From Bacteroidia bacterium (GTDB lineage Bacteria > Bacteroidota > Bacteroidia > Flavobacteriales > Flavobacteriaceae), in the NCBI GenBank assembly GCA_030432635.1, contig JAUIMB010000015.1, forward strand, positions 1 to 64,000: a stretch of 64,000 nt of DNA. Direction: 5' to 3'. Under the pieces are notes generated by a model that was not told the DNA's origin, made no database searches, and was given only the letters and a program-made list of their open reading frames with translations. Below, in pieces: positions 17,716 through 26,356 of this stretch (its first letter is position 1; each line of letters starts with the position of its first letter). The position numbers and the translations under genes were made by a program.

Positions 17716-18945
17716 ATGCTGCGCTGGATTATATTTATCGTTGTTTTTGTTCTACTTACAGTTTATGGCTTTCAAGCTATAAAAACAGTAATTAAAAGCA
17801 CATGGGTTCACTATGTGTTTTTTGGTTTGGTCTTGATTATCCTTGGAAATTTTATCTATCAGTTTTCGATAGCCTCGGAAGGACGAGTGTTGACACCAGG
17901 AAAAAGCTATGCCTTCGGATTTTTATTGGCATTTATGTCATTTAATCTGGTGATTGTGCCTATTCTAATTGGAGAAGATATAATTAGATCTGCTCTAGGT
18001 TTGTATGATAAATTGTTTGCCACCAAAGAAACATTTTATCTTCCGTCGCGACGGAAGTTTATAAGTCAGATTGCCCTTGGCTTGGCTGCAATTCCGTTTA
18101 CATCCTTACTGTACGGCATGTACAGAGGAAAGTATCGATTTAGGGTTTTGGATTATGTCTTACATTTTGAAGATTTGCCAGAAGCATTCGATGGTTATAA
18201 AGTGACGCAAATCAGTGATATCCATTCAGGAAGTTTTGATAATAGAAAAAAAATAGAGTACGGAATCAATCTTATTAATGAGCAAGAATCTGATGTAATT
18301 ATGTTCACGGGAGATATGGTGAATAATAAAGCTTCGGAAATGGAACCATGGAAAGATCTCTTTGGGACATTAAAGGCTAAAGATGGTGTCTATTCCGTTT
18401 TGGGAAATCACGATTATGGCGATTATGTGCGATGGAATTCCGAATCAGAAAAACTAAGGAACCTTGAAGATTTGAAGGCACTTCAAAAGGATATGGGTTA
18501 TGATCTTTTACTCAATGAAAGTCGATTTATTGAAAAAAATGGCCAGCGTATAGCTATAATGGGAGTTGAAAATTGGGGAAAAGGCGGATTTAAAAAAGCA
18601 GGAGATTTAAAAAAGACCAAAACAAATGTTTTGGCCAGTGACTTTAAAATTTTGATGTCTCATGACCCAAGCCATTGGGAAGCCGAAGTTTTAAAAGACG
18701 ATTATCATTTCCATTTGACATTGAGTGGTCATACCCATGGGATGCAATTCGGTATTGAAATACCTGGTTGGGTCAAATGGAGTCCAGTAAAATGGCGCTA
18801 TAAACAATGGGCTGGTATTTATGAGGAATTAGGACAGTATATTAATGTTAATCGTGGATTTGGATATTTGGGTTATCCTGGACGAGTTGGGATTTGGCCT
18901 GAAATCACTGTAATTACACTTAAAAAGGGGATAAAAGAAGCTTAA
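17716..18945 (+). CDS. membrane-anchored calcineurin-like metallophosphoesterase (YkuE-like)
   Basis: Protein of 409 residues. The N-terminal about 125 residues hold three to four hydrophobic helices; the catalytic domain follows. Metal-binding motifs appear in order: QISDIHSG (DxH) near 167, FTGDMVNN (GD) near 196, LGNHDYGD (GNHD) near 227, MSHDPSHW near 315 and SGHTHGMQFG (GHxH) near 340. All expected dinuclear metal ligands are present, so it should be active. Family members are related to YkuE and act on phosphoesters such as UDP-sugar-lipids or membrane lipids; the substrate here is unknown. It is probably monocistronic, with a 143-base gap before the thioredoxin-like gene. Confidence 0.9.
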   Translation: MLRWIIFIVVFVLLTVYGFQAIKTVIKSTWVHYVFFGLVLIILGNFIYQFSIASEGRVLTPGKSYAFGFLLAFMSFNLVIVPILIGEDIIRSALGLYDKLFATKETFYLPSRRKFISQIALGLAAIPFTSLLYGMYRGKYRFRVLDYVLHFEDLPEAFDGYKVTQISDIHSGSFDNRKKIEYGINLINEQESDVIMFTGDMVNNKASEMEPWKDLFGTLKAKDGVYSVLGNHDYGDYVRWNSESEKLRNLEDLKALQKDMGYDLLLNESRFIEKNGQRIAIMGVENWGKGGFKKAGDLKKTKTNVLASDFKILMSHDPSHWEAEVLKDDYHFHLTLSGHTHGMQFGIEIPGWVKWSPVKWRYKQWAGIYEELGQYINVNRGFGYLGYPGRVGIWPEITVITLKKGIKEA

Positions 18946-19048
18946 TTTTGTATAAATGCTCAAACTATTTTATGAAATTGTTTATTTTTATAAAACAGTT
19001 AGCATAAACCTGATATGCGGTAGAATATAAAGTTTACCAAAAATTATG

Positions 19049-19056
19049 TAGGTTTG
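19049..19056 (+). promoter_or_regulatory. candidate -7 box before the thioredoxin-fold gene
   Basis: TAGGTTTG fits TAnnTTTG exactly and lies 32 bases before the ATG at 19089. No clear -33 TTTG is seen at the best distance. Confidence 0.5.
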
Positions 19057-19088
19057 CTTTAAGTAACCTTGATTAAAATCAAAAGCCT

Positions 19089-19385
19089 ATGTCAAAATTT
19101 GGGGAACTTATTGATGTCGATATTCCTGTGCTTTTAGATTTCTTTACCGAATGGAATGAGCAATCTACAGCAATGCATCCTGTAATGCGTGATGTAGCTG
19201 CAGCATTGGGAGATAAGGCAAAAGTCATTAAAATCGATGTTGATAAAAATAAGGAGTTGGCAGAAGCACTGCGTGTAAAAGGTTTGCCAACACTCATCAT
19301 CTATAAAAATGGTGAAATGAAATGGAGGCATAGTGGAGAGCAGGATGCTAACACATTGATTGGTATTGTGCAAGAGTATATTTAG
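19089..19385 (+). CDS. thioredoxin-fold protein without active-site cysteines
   Basis: Protein of 98 residues covering a complete thioredoxin fold: PVLLDFFTEW (beta strand and start of the active-site helix), KVIKIDVDKNKELAEAL, the cis-proline loop KGLPTLIIYKNG and a C-terminal helix. At the place of the WCGPC motif it has WNEQS, and the whole protein contains no cysteine, so it cannot carry out thiol-disulfide exchange. It may be a structural adaptor or chaperone-like partner. I have seen similar short Flavobacteriia proteins called thioredoxin family members, so the loss seems to be ancestral and not a decay event. The stop overlaps the stop of the convergent deacetylase gene by three bases. 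Confidence 0.85.
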   Translation: MSKFGELIDVDIPVLLDFFTEWNEQSTAMHPVMRDVAAALGDKAKVIKIDVDKNKELAEALRVKGLPTLIIYKNGEMKWRHSGEQDANTLIGIVQEYI

Positions 19386-20023
19386 AAATCCAAGGATTTA
19401 AAAACAAAGCCTTTACTGCTGAAATGTTCCAATACCTTTGGAAGTGTATACATCATATTCCTTGAAGCTTTCACACTATCATGAAATACTATAATACTTC
19501 CAGGTTTACTGTTTGATGTAACCTTCTTCAAACAGTTGACTTCAGTAACTCGTTCATCCCAATCAAAGGACAACACATCCCACATGATAATCTCATAACC
19601 TAATGCCATAAGGGCTTTTCCCTGCTCAGGACGTATTTGGCCATATGGTGGGCGAAAAAAACGTTTCTGCGTTTGTTGAATGGCATTAATTTGAAATTGG
19701 GCTTTTTCAACCTCTTCAAGATAGGCGTCGACTGGTGTTTTCCATCCTTTGACGTGATGTTGTGTATGATTACCAATGGCATGACCTTCTTGTAGGATAC
19801 TTTTGAAGATTTTTGGATGTTTTTTAATATTGGATCCAATACAAAAGAAAGTAGCCTTGGCATTATATTGTTTTAAGACCTCTAGAGTCCAATGGGTGAT
19901 TTCAGGTGTTGGACCATCATCAAAGGTTAAATAGAGTTCTTTATTTGTGGTAGGAACGTTCCAAACATAATTTGGAAATAACTTTTTGGCAATTAAAGGT
20001 GTTTTTGCTGGAACAAAATTCAT
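19382..20023 (-). CDS. polysaccharide deacetylase (NodB/CE4 family)
   Basis: Protein of 213 residues, nearly all one NodB homology domain. Catalytic motifs are complete: TFDDGP (motif 1, near 32), HTQHH (motif 2, metal histidines, near 83), RFFRPPYG (motif 3, near 121), DVLSFDWD (motif 4, near 149) and IIVFHDS (motif 5, near 178). It should remove N-acetyl groups from a GlcNAc-containing polymer, either peptidoglycan or an exported glycan. There is no clear signal peptide, although residues 1-17 are hydrophobic and basic. It lies 10 bases downstream of the DUF2723 gene on the same strand and is probably in one operon with it. Confidence 0.9.
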   Translation of the reverse strand: MNFVPAKTPLIAKKLFPNYVWNVPTTNKELYLTFDDGPTPEITHWTLEVLKQYNAKATFFCIGSNIKKHPKIFKSILQEGHAIGNHTQHHVKGWKTPVDAYLEEVEKAQFQINAIQQTQKRFFRPPYGQIRPEQGKALMALGYEIIMWDVLSFDWDERVTEVNCLKKVTSNSKPGSIIVFHDSVKASRNMMYTLPKVLEHFSSKGFVFKSLDF

Positions 20024-20033
20024 CTTTAACAGC

Positions 20034-23000
20034 TTATTGAACTCCTATGATACTGTCTATGGTATCTCTTACAAGATCTCGATCCTCACGGATAGGCATG
20101 TCGTCTTCGTCACCACGCTCTTCAGATTCATCCATGAAGTGTTTAAACAATTTTAAGTAATTGTTGAATTTTTCGGTTTCCTTAATGGCAAAATCCTTGT
20201 CATTATAAATGAGAGGTATGTCCACTAAGTTTCTATACCATTCAATATCTGTCACAATCTCGTCGATGTAACGTGTTTGGTTTTCAATTGATAACCCACT
20301 CCAGTAGGTTAGCTTTTCTTGATATTTTCGAGTCACGTCCATGTAAAGCTTACGCGCTTTGTCAGTGTTGCCTATTTCGTAATAACCTGTTATATATGGT
20401 TCTAATAGCGTGTAAAACCCAAATTTATCGACTGGCATTTTTTCCATGGCGAGATCAGCTACTTGTTCTGCCTTATCAAATTTTTCTTCATTCAATAATG
20501 TTTCCATGAGACGTGCCAAATTACCACGATAGGTGATCCCATTCTTACGTGTTTCTACATCATGATATACTTTGTCACTGCCACTATTTCCCCAATTCCA
20601 AGACATGACTTTATCATACATCAAATCTGAATCTACTCTACCCATATCGAAAGGATTAGCTCTATCAACAGGCGTTTTAATAGGTACGAGTTTATAGCAT
20701 AGACCATCAAGCTGCAGATAATCTTTCATCCAGATGTAATCATCGTCACCAAAAGCTCCACCAGTAAAATAAATTGGACGTTTCCAGTCATTATTGGCAA
20801 TAATGTCAAGCATTAACAAACGATTTTTGTACAAGGCACCACCAGAAATTCTGATGTCAATATATGGCACAATTTTATCGGCATCTTTCTCTTTTACAAT
20901 ACCACTTTTCAATACTTCGGTTTTGTTAACCGGAATACGAACATATGATGTTGGTAAGTAATTTGAGTTTTGTAGTTGTGTGGGATAACCATTTGGATCT
21001 TCGCCACGACGTTGCATGGCATATTTAAGGCTATATTTTGGGTCATCGCTAGAGATGAAATTCATATAATCCTTAATCATCATGGTATCTTTGGTGATTT
21101 CATATTTCATGATATAATCACGTGTGCCAAATCGATATTGCTCATGTGTCAGTTGAGACGGAATAGGGTCACTTTCATAGGCTTTTCGTTTCATTTGATC
21201 GATGTACCAATCCGTTTGGAATAAACTGGTATTAACGACCCTAACATCAGTGCGTACACCTTCAATTTCCTGCAAATACCATAACGGGAAACTGTCATTG
21301 TCTCCAATGGAAAACAATATGGAATTTGGAGCACAGGATTCAAGGTATTTTCTCGCCATCGCTTGGGCTGTATAACGTGACGAGCGATCGTGATCATCCC
21401 AATTTTCAGCAGCTAAGATGCCTGGAACCAAAATTAAGCACACAACTGTGACTATAGGTGCCAAAACCTTAGAGTTTACATACTTTCGAAGGAAACTAAA
21501 AATGGCATAGACACCAAAACCGATCCATATAGCAAACACATAAAAAGAGCCTACAACTGAATAGTCACGTTCCCTTGGTTCAAACGGACGAACATTGGTG
21601 TAAAATTGGATGGCTAAACCGGTAAATAGGAAAAATACCAATAACACCCAAAATCGCTTCGGATCACGTGCCAATAAGAATAAAAAACCAATTACCCCTA
21701 AAATAAGCGGTAACATATAATAGGCGTTTCGGGCTTTGTTGTTGGCAACATCACTAGGAAGATCATCTTGAGACATGCCCAAATGCCATTCGTCAATGAA
21801 TTTTATGCCACTGATCCAATTGCCATGTAAATCGTCATATTTTCCTTGGATGTCATCTTGTCTTCCAGAGAAGTTCCACATAAAATAGCGCCAATACATA
21901 TAACCCAATTGATAATCGAGCATGTAATACAAATTGTCTCCAATTGATGGTTTTTCAATGTCGAAAAAGTCGCGTCCAAATTGCTTTAGAAAGTTATGGT
22001 AGTCCTCATAGTCTATATTCCCACGTGCAACGTCATTTCTAAATTCACTTACCAATGCGCGAACTTCATTTTCCATTTGATACTCAGGTTTGATTTTAAA
22101 ATCCAACAAACCAGTAAACATCATATAGTTTTCAGCATGTTCGGTACTCCACATTCGTGGTAAAATGGATGCGTGCTCAGAATTGTAATTCTGTTCGGCA
22201 TTTTTCCATTCATTTACAATAATATATTCACCCTTATCTTGGTCTTTTTCATATTTTGGTTTGGCATCGATATACGGATTATTTTCATCCAAGCCAGAAT
22301 ATTGATCGGTAAACAAAGGTCCATAAAACAAATGGGTTTTTGGGTACTGTTCCAAATTGTAATATGCCAACAGCTCTCTTGCACTCGATGGATTATTTTC
22401 ATTGATGATCACATTTGCATTAGCCCGAATCGGTAGCATCACCCAAGAAGAAAAACCAATAAAAATGAAGATTAAACACAGTGTTAACGTATTTGCATAC
22501 TTATAACCCTTATCACGCGTGTATTTCAATCCAAAATAAAAAACTGCAATTATAGCTAGTCCAGCGATTATTGAACCCGAATTAAATGGTAAGCCAATAG
22601 TGTTGACGAAGAAAATTTCCGAAGCACTGAATAAGCGCAAGGCATTAGGTAATAATAATTTAAATATGAACAATAATATGGCTGCTGCAATGACATTGGC
22701 CAATATGAAATTAGTGGCCGTTATTGTTTTGTAATTCTTAAAGTAGTAGATCAGCCCTAATGCAGGAATGGTTAATAATCCCATAAAGTGTACACCAAAT
22801 GACAAGCCAATCACAAAAGCAATCAATATGAGCCATCTGTGACCTCGAGGATTGTGCATATCACGTTCCCAACGCAACCCTAAATAAAACAGAATGGACA
22901 TGATTAGGGTTGCCATGGCATAAACTTCAGTTTCTACAGCATTAAACCAAAATGAATCTGTAAATGTGAAGGCCAAACTTCCTACTAATGCACTACCTAA

Positions 23001-23366
23001 AATCGCCATCGATGATTGCTTTGTCATGTCTTCCTCAGTGTCTTTCACCAATTTGCTCAACAACATTGTTATAGACCAAAACATGAACAATATGGTAAAA
23101 GCGCTTGATACAGCACTCATCATATTTAGCATTGCTCCAATTTGCGATGGCTCAAGGGCAAACATAGAAAAAAAAGCGCCTAACATTTGAAATAAAGGTG
23201 CTCCAGGTGGATGGCCAACCTGAAGTTTTGATGAGGTCAGGATATACTCACCTGCATCCCAAAAACTCACTGTTGGCTCGATGGTAAGTGCATAAACGAT
23301 TAAGGCTACTGTAAACGCAAACCATCCTAAAATGGTGTTCCATTTCTTGAAGTTGAAATGTGTCAT
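20034..23366 (-). CDS. DUF2723 / GT117 family membrane protein
   Basis: Protein of 1110 residues. The N-terminal half carries about 12 membrane helices with the family hallmark IEPTVSFWDAGEYI (about 28-41) and LQVGHPPGAPLFQ (about 49-61). The pattern of an Asp-Glu pair in the first outer loop is that of GT-C glycosyltransferases such as protein O-mannosyltransferases. The C-terminal half (about 680-1110) is soluble and contains a TPR-like helical end. The family is common in Bacteroidota and is classed as GT117; a role in protein O-glycosylation or lipid-linked sugar transfer is inferred. Followed at 10 bases by a polysaccharide deacetylase. Length is typical for the family. Confidence 0.88.
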   Translation of the reverse strand: MTHFNFKKWNTILGWFAFTVALIVYALTIEPTVSFWDAGEYILTSSKLQVGHPPGAPLFQMLGAFFSMFALEPSQIGAMLNMMSAVSSAFTILFMFWSITMLLSKLVKDTEEDMTKQSSMAILGSALVGSLAFTFTDSFWFNAVETEVYAMATLIMSILFYLGLRWERDMHNPRGHRWLILIAFVIGLSFGVHFMGLLTIPALGLIYYFKNYKTITATNFILANVIAAAILLFIFKLLLPNALRLFSASEIFFVNTIGLPFNSGSIIAGLAIIAVFYFGLKYTRDKGYKYANTLTLCLIFIFIGFSSWVMLPIRANANVIINENNPSSARELLAYYNLEQYPKTHLFYGPLFTDQYSGLDENNPYIDAKPKYEKDQDKGEYIIVNEWKNAEQNYNSEHASILPRMWSTEHAENYMMFTGLLDFKIKPEYQMENEVRALVSEFRNDVARGNIDYEDYHNFLKQFGRDFFDIEKPSIGDNLYYMLDYQLGYMYWRYFMWNFSGRQDDIQGKYDDLHGNWISGIKFIDEWHLGMSQDDLPSDVANNKARNAYYMLPLILGVIGFLFLLARDPKRFWVLLVFFLFTGLAIQFYTNVRPFEPRERDYSVVGSFYVFAIWIGFGVYAIFSFLRKYVNSKVLAPIVTVVCLILVPGILAAENWDDHDRSSRYTAQAMARKYLESCAPNSILFSIGDNDSFPLWYLQEIEGVRTDVRVVNTSLFQTDWYIDQMKRKAYESDPIPSQLTHEQYRFGTRDYIMKYEITKDTMMIKDYMNFISSDDPKYSLKYAMQRRGEDPNGYPTQLQNSNYLPTSYVRIPVNKTEVLKSGIVKEKDADKIVPYIDIRISGGALYKNRLLMLDIIANNDWKRPIYFTGGAFGDDDYIWMKDYLQLDGLCYKLVPIKTPVDRANPFDMGRVDSDLMYDKVMSWNWGNSGSDKVYHDVETRKNGITYRGNLARLMETLLNEEKFDKAEQVADLAMEKMPVDKFGFYTLLEPYITGYYEIGNTDKARKLYMDVTRKYQEKLTYWSGLSIENQTRYIDEIVTDIEWYRNLVDIPLIYNDKDFAIKETEKFNNYLKLFKHFMDESEERGDEDDMPIREDRDLVRDTIDSIIGVQ

Positions 23367-23467
23367 GTATTGGCTTATTTATCGCGAGCGAATTTAACAA
23401 TAAATATGTTATGCTCTGTGATTTTTAAGTAAACGTTACCATTTTTTGATTATTTTGCGGAAAATTA

Positions 23468-23498
23468 TTTGTGCAAATAAAACTTTGTACTAAATTTG
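23468..23498 (+). promoter_or_regulatory. promoter of tRNA-Gln
   Basis: TTTG at 23468-23471, a 19-base spacer and TAAATTTG at 23491-23498. This is an exact match to the Bacteroidota housekeeping consensus. Transcription should start near 23503. Confidence 0.8.
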
Positions 23499-23500
23499 CA

Positions 23501-23531
23501 CCCTCTTTCGCACAACTTGTGCTTTTGAGGG
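23501..23531 (+). other. stem-loop in the tRNA-Gln 5' leader
   Basis: CCCTC (23501-23505) pairs with GAGGG (23527-23531), and GCACAA (23510-23515) with TTGTGC (23517-23522), separated by a symmetric internal loop. It sits between the predicted transcription start and the mature tRNA end, so it would be part of the trailer removed by RNase P. Confidence 0.6.
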
Positions 23532-23556
23532 TATAATTCTCAAACAAATGAGATAA

Positions 23557-23629
23557 TGGCCTATGGTGTAACTGGCAACACGTCTGGTTTTGGTCCAGAA
23601 GAGTCTAGGTTCGAGCCCTAGTAGGCCAA
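23557..23629 (+). tRNA. tRNA-Gln (anticodon UUG)
   Basis: Cloverleaf of 73 nt: acceptor stem TGGCCTA/TAGGCCA (23557-23563 with 23622-23628), anticodon stem TCTGG/CCAGA around loop TTTTGGT with anticodon TTG at 23590-23592, and T-arm CTAGG-TTCGAGC-CCTAG (23605-23621). A discriminator A follows. The CCA end is not fully encoded. Strong promoter upstream and terminator immediately downstream, so it is a single-gene unit. Confidence 0.95.
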
Positions 23630-23630
23630 C

Positions 23631-23663
23631 AAAAAAAGTCTTCCAAATTGGAAGACTTTTTTT
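23631..23663. terminator. bidirectional intrinsic terminator between tRNA-Gln and the stress protein gene
   Basis: AAGTCTTCC (23636-23644) pairs with GGAAGACTT (23650-23658) around a 5-nt loop, with a T-run on the plus strand (23657-23663) and an A-run before it (23631-23637) that gives a T-run on the minus strand. It can end both the tRNA transcript and the convergent uspA-like transcript. Confidence 0.88.
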
Positions 23664-23676
23664 GTTATACTTGAAT

Positions 23677-24501
23677 TTAAATCTTAAAGGTTATGACAGG
23701 TAAATTTGCATGATTCACCAGATCTTCACTGATACTTCCATTGAAAAAATGGGCAATGCCTTGTCTACCATGTGTACTGATTCCAACAAGATCAGCATCG
23801 ATGTCTTTCGAAAAGTTCAAAATACCTTTTTCAATAGATTCATCATTGTAGATGTTTATTGTGTAATTCTTAAAGCTGTAATCTTGAATAAAATTATGGA
23901 TGCGATCTTTTGCTTTTTGTGTTGTCGTAAAATTACTGGCAGTGTTCACCATCAGTAGATGGATTTGAGCACCAAATGCGGTTGCAATTTCAGTCGCTTG
24001 TCGATACGTTTCTTTGTTATCTTTCTTAAAGTCTGAAGCAAAAACAATGTCATCAACACTAAAATCGTCATGGTCATTTTTTATGACCAAAACAGGAACG
24101 TGGGACGATCGGACGACCTTTTCAGCGTTTGAGCCAACAAACATTTCCTTTAAACCGCTTGCTCCATGGGAACCCATGGTGATCATGGTAATATTATGTT
24201 CCTTGCATATTTCTGAAATGCCATTGAAAGTGCCATCGGGTTTAACAATCTCATGAACGGTTAGGCCATTTAAATAGTCACTGTTCATAATGTCCTCAAA
24301 CTTCTTGTGGGCCATTTTCATAAAGAACATGACTTCTGGCACTTCTGCTTTTGCACTAACCGCATCTATTTCTTGCATCGGAATTTCCAACATGTGCAAT
24401 AGATAAATTTCACTGCCATATCTTTTGGCAATTTGTGATGCGACTTTTAACGCTTGCTCTGCTTCTTTAGAGAAATCTGTAGGGACGAGTATTTTTTTCA
24501 T
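23677..24501 (-). CDS. universal stress protein, tandem UspA domains
   Basis: Protein of 274 residues with two Usp domains (1-141 and about 150-274). Each has the nucleotide-binding signature G-x2-G-x9-G-S: GSHGASGLKEMFVGS in the first and THGRQGIAHFFNGS in the second, followed by hydrophobic strands VPVLVIK and LPVITFKI. ATP or another nucleotide is probably bound in the cytoplasm. Family members act in stress survival or energy sensing; no partner can be named. The gene is transcribed alone, converging on tRNA-Gln and diverging from rimP. Confidence 0.92.
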   Translation of the reverse strand: MKKILVPTDFSKEAEQALKVASQIAKRYGSEIYLLHMLEIPMQEIDAVSAKAEVPEVMFFMKMAHKKFEDIMNSDYLNGLTVHEIVKPDGTFNGISEICKEHNITMITMGSHGASGLKEMFVGSNAEKVVRSSHVPVLVIKNDHDDFSVDDIVFASDFKKDNKETYRQATEIATAFGAQIHLLMVNTASNFTTTQKAKDRIHNFIQDYSFKNYTINIYNDESIEKGILNFSKDIDADLVGISTHGRQGIAHFFNGSISEDLVNHANLPVITFKI

Positions 24502-24557
24502 TTTAGAGGTTGTTTAAGATATCATAAAATTAAGAATAAAAATCGAGACTTACACAC

Positions 24558-24589
24558 TTGTTATAATCAATTAAAAAATTGTATATTTG
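24558..24589 (+). promoter_or_regulatory. promoter of the rimP-nusA-infB operon
   Basis: TTG at 24558-24560, 21-base spacer, TATATTTG at 24582-24589 (exact TAnnTTTG). Predicted start near 24595 gives a leader of about 58 nt before the rimP ATG. Confidence 0.75.
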
Positions 24590-24615
24590 CAGCGTTGTTT
24601 GAAGAAAAAAGAATA

Positions 24616-24672
24616 ATGAGCGGACGAAAAGTCCGCTCTTTTTATACTAAAAATGTTCAGAGAGACGGTTAA
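24616..24672 (+). CDS. possible 18-residue leader peptide overlapping rimP
   Basis: ATG at 24616 opens an 18-codon frame (begins MSGRKVRSF) that ends with TAA at 24670-24672, inside rimP in another frame. The whole hairpin at 24618-24638 lies within it. If translated, ribosomes would melt the hairpin and could allow transcription into rimP-nusA-infB. Only the position supports this; conservation has not been tested and it may be fortuitous. Confidence 0.3.
   Translation: MSGRKVRSFYTKNVQRDG
24618..24643 (+). terminator. terminator-like hairpin in the rimP leader (candidate attenuator)
   Basis: GAGCGGAC (24618-24625) pairs perfectly with GTCCGCTC (24631-24638) around GAAAA, followed by TTTTT (24639-24643). 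It has all parts of an intrinsic terminator, yet lies between the operon promoter and the rimP start codon at 24653. This makes premature termination likely unless something opposes it. Confidence 0.8.
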
Positions 24673-25117
24673 GAAATTATTAGATGAGGCCTTAGAACAG
24701 CGTAAAGACCTGTTTTTAATTGATTTTGACATCAAACCAGATTACACGATAAAGGTTGTTATCGATGGTGATCAAGGTGTTTTGGTAGAGGACTGTATGT
24801 TCATTAGCCGTGCCATTGAACATAACTTAGATCGCGAAGAACAGGATTTTTCACTTGAAGTGTTGTCAGCAGGTGCGACTGCGCCTTTGGTGAACAAACG
24901 ACAATACATCAAAAATATAGGTCGGAAACTCAGCGTGCAGACCACAGATAATGCCACTGTTGAAGGAACTTTAACCAAAGCCGATGAAGACACGATCCTT
25001 TTAGAGTGGAAAGCAAGAGAGCCCAAACCAGTTGGAAAGGGTAAAGTAACTGTAAAAAAGCAAGCCGAAATGGCATATGATGCAATTTCAAAGGCTCAAG
25101 TTGTAATAAAATTTTAA
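24653..25117 (+). CDS. rimP: ribosome maturation factor RimP
   Basis: Protein of 154 residues needed for 30S subunit assembly. The N-terminal alpha/beta domain shows FLIDFDIKPDYTIKVVIDGD and VLVEDCMFISRAIEHNLDRE; FSLEVLSAGATAPL corresponds to the conserved EVSSPG-type segment. The C-terminal Sm-like domain covers about 85-154 (KNIGRKLSVQT, GTLTKADEDTILLEW). First gene of rimP-nusA-infB; nusA starts 6 bases after its stop. The leader carries a terminator-like hairpin that may control the operon. Confidence 0.95.
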   Translation: MFRETVKKLLDEALEQRKDLFLIDFDIKPDYTIKVVIDGDQGVLVEDCMFISRAIEHNLDREEQDFSLEVLSAGATAPLVNKRQYIKNIGRKLSVQTTDNATVEGTLTKADEDTILLEWKAREPKPVGKGKVTVKKQAEMAYDAISKAQVVIKF

Positions 25118-25123
25118 TTCATT

Positions 25124-26356
25124 ATGGAAAATATTGCGTTAATTGATTCTTTTTCAGAATTTAAAGATGAAAAATTAATCGATCGTGTAACGTTAATGGC
25201 GATTTTAGAGGATGTGCTAAGAAATGCGTTGAAGAAAAAGTATGGTGATGATGATAATTTTGACATCATTATTAATCCAGATAAAGGGGACTTGGAAATA
25301 TGGCGAAATAGAATCGTTGTTGCCGATGGTGAAGTAGAAGAGCCAAATCAGGAGATCGCATTATCTGAAGCCCAAAAAATTGAACCTGATTTTGAAGTAG
25401 GTGAGGATGTGGCCGAAGAAGTGAAACTAGTAGATCTTGGTCGTCGTTCAATTTTAGCGCTACGTCAAAACCTGATATCTAAAATTCACGAGCACGACAA
25501 TACCAATATCTATAAGCAATTTAAGGATCTAGAAGGTGAAATATATTCTGCTGAGGTACACCATATTCGCCACAGGGCAATTATTCTTTTGGATGATGAA
25601 GGGAATGAAATTATCCTTCCGAAGGATAAGCAAATACCATCAGATTTCTTTAGAAAGGGAGAAAATGTAAGAGGTATTATCGAAAGTGTAGAGCTGAAAG
25701 GAAACAAGCCTGCGATTATCATGTCTAGAACAGCTCCAGCCTTTTTGGAGAAGTTGTTCGAACAGGAGATCCCTGAAGTTTTTGACGGACTTATTACCAT
25801 TAAAAACGTCGTTAGAATTCCTGGTGAGAAGGCAAAAGTCGCCGTAGATTCTTACGATGATCGTATCGATCCTGTAGGTGCATGTGTAGGTATGAAAGGT
25901 TCTAGAATTCACGGCATTGTACGTGAGTTAGGTAATGAAAATATTGATGTTATCAATTACACCAACAACCTTCAATTGTTCATCACTAGAGCATTGAGCC
26001 CAGCAAGAGTGACGTCTATCAAGATTGACGAAGAGACTAAGCGTGCAGAGGTTTTGCTCAAGCCAGAAGAAGTATCGAAGGCGATTGGTCGAGGTGGTCA
26101 TAATATTCGTTTGGCTGGACGATTAACAGGTTATGAGATTGATGTCTTTAGAGAAGGTGCCGAAGAGGATGTGGAATTATCGGAATTCTCAGATGAAATT
26201 GAAGGATGGATTATTGAGGAATTCAGTAAAGTGGGACTGGATACAGCAAAAAGCGTGCTAGAACAAGATGTCGAAGACCTTGTTAAACGCACAGATTTAG
26301 AAGAAGAAACAATATTGGACGTTATAAGAATTCTGAAAGAGGAATTCGAAGATTAA
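25124..26356 (+). CDS. nusA: transcription termination/antitermination factor NusA
   Basis: Protein of 410 residues binding RNA polymerase and nascent RNA. Domains: N-terminal polymerase-binding domain (1-125, SEFKDEKLIDRVTLMAILED), S1 domain (about 130-200), KH1 (about 225-290, VGACVGMKGSRIHGIVREL) and KH2 (about 300-365, VSKAIGRGGHNIRLAGRL). The two acidic C-terminal repeats of E. coli NusA are absent; only a short helical tail is present, as in most Bacteroidota. It sits between rimP and infB in the classical order. As NusA controls pausing and termination, it may act on the terminator-like element in its own operon leader. Confidence 0.96.
   Translation: MENIALIDSFSEFKDEKLIDRVTLMAILEDVLRNALKKKYGDDDNFDIIINPDKGDLEIWRNRIVVADGEVEEPNQEIALSEAQKIEPDFEVGEDVAEEVKLVDLGRRSILALRQNLISKIHEHDNTNIYKQFKDLEGEIYSAEVHHIRHRAIILLDDEGNEIILPKDKQIPSDFFRKGENVRGIIESVELKGNKPAIIMSRTAPAFLEKLFEQEIPEVFDGLITIKNVVRIPGEKAKVAVDSYDDRIDPVGACVGMKGSRIHGIVRELGNENIDVINYTNNLQLFITRALSPARVTSIKIDEETKRAEVLLKPEEVSKAIGRGGHNIRLAGRLTGYEIDVFREGAEEDVELSEFSDEIEGWIIEEFSKVGLDTAKSVLEQDVEDLVKRTDLEEETILDVIRILKEEFED

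Noticed and set aside
24454-24615. Upstream extension of the leader frame into the uspA-like gene
   Set aside because: Lies before the rimP promoter, so it would not be transcribed in this unit; only the part from 24616 was kept, as hypothetical.
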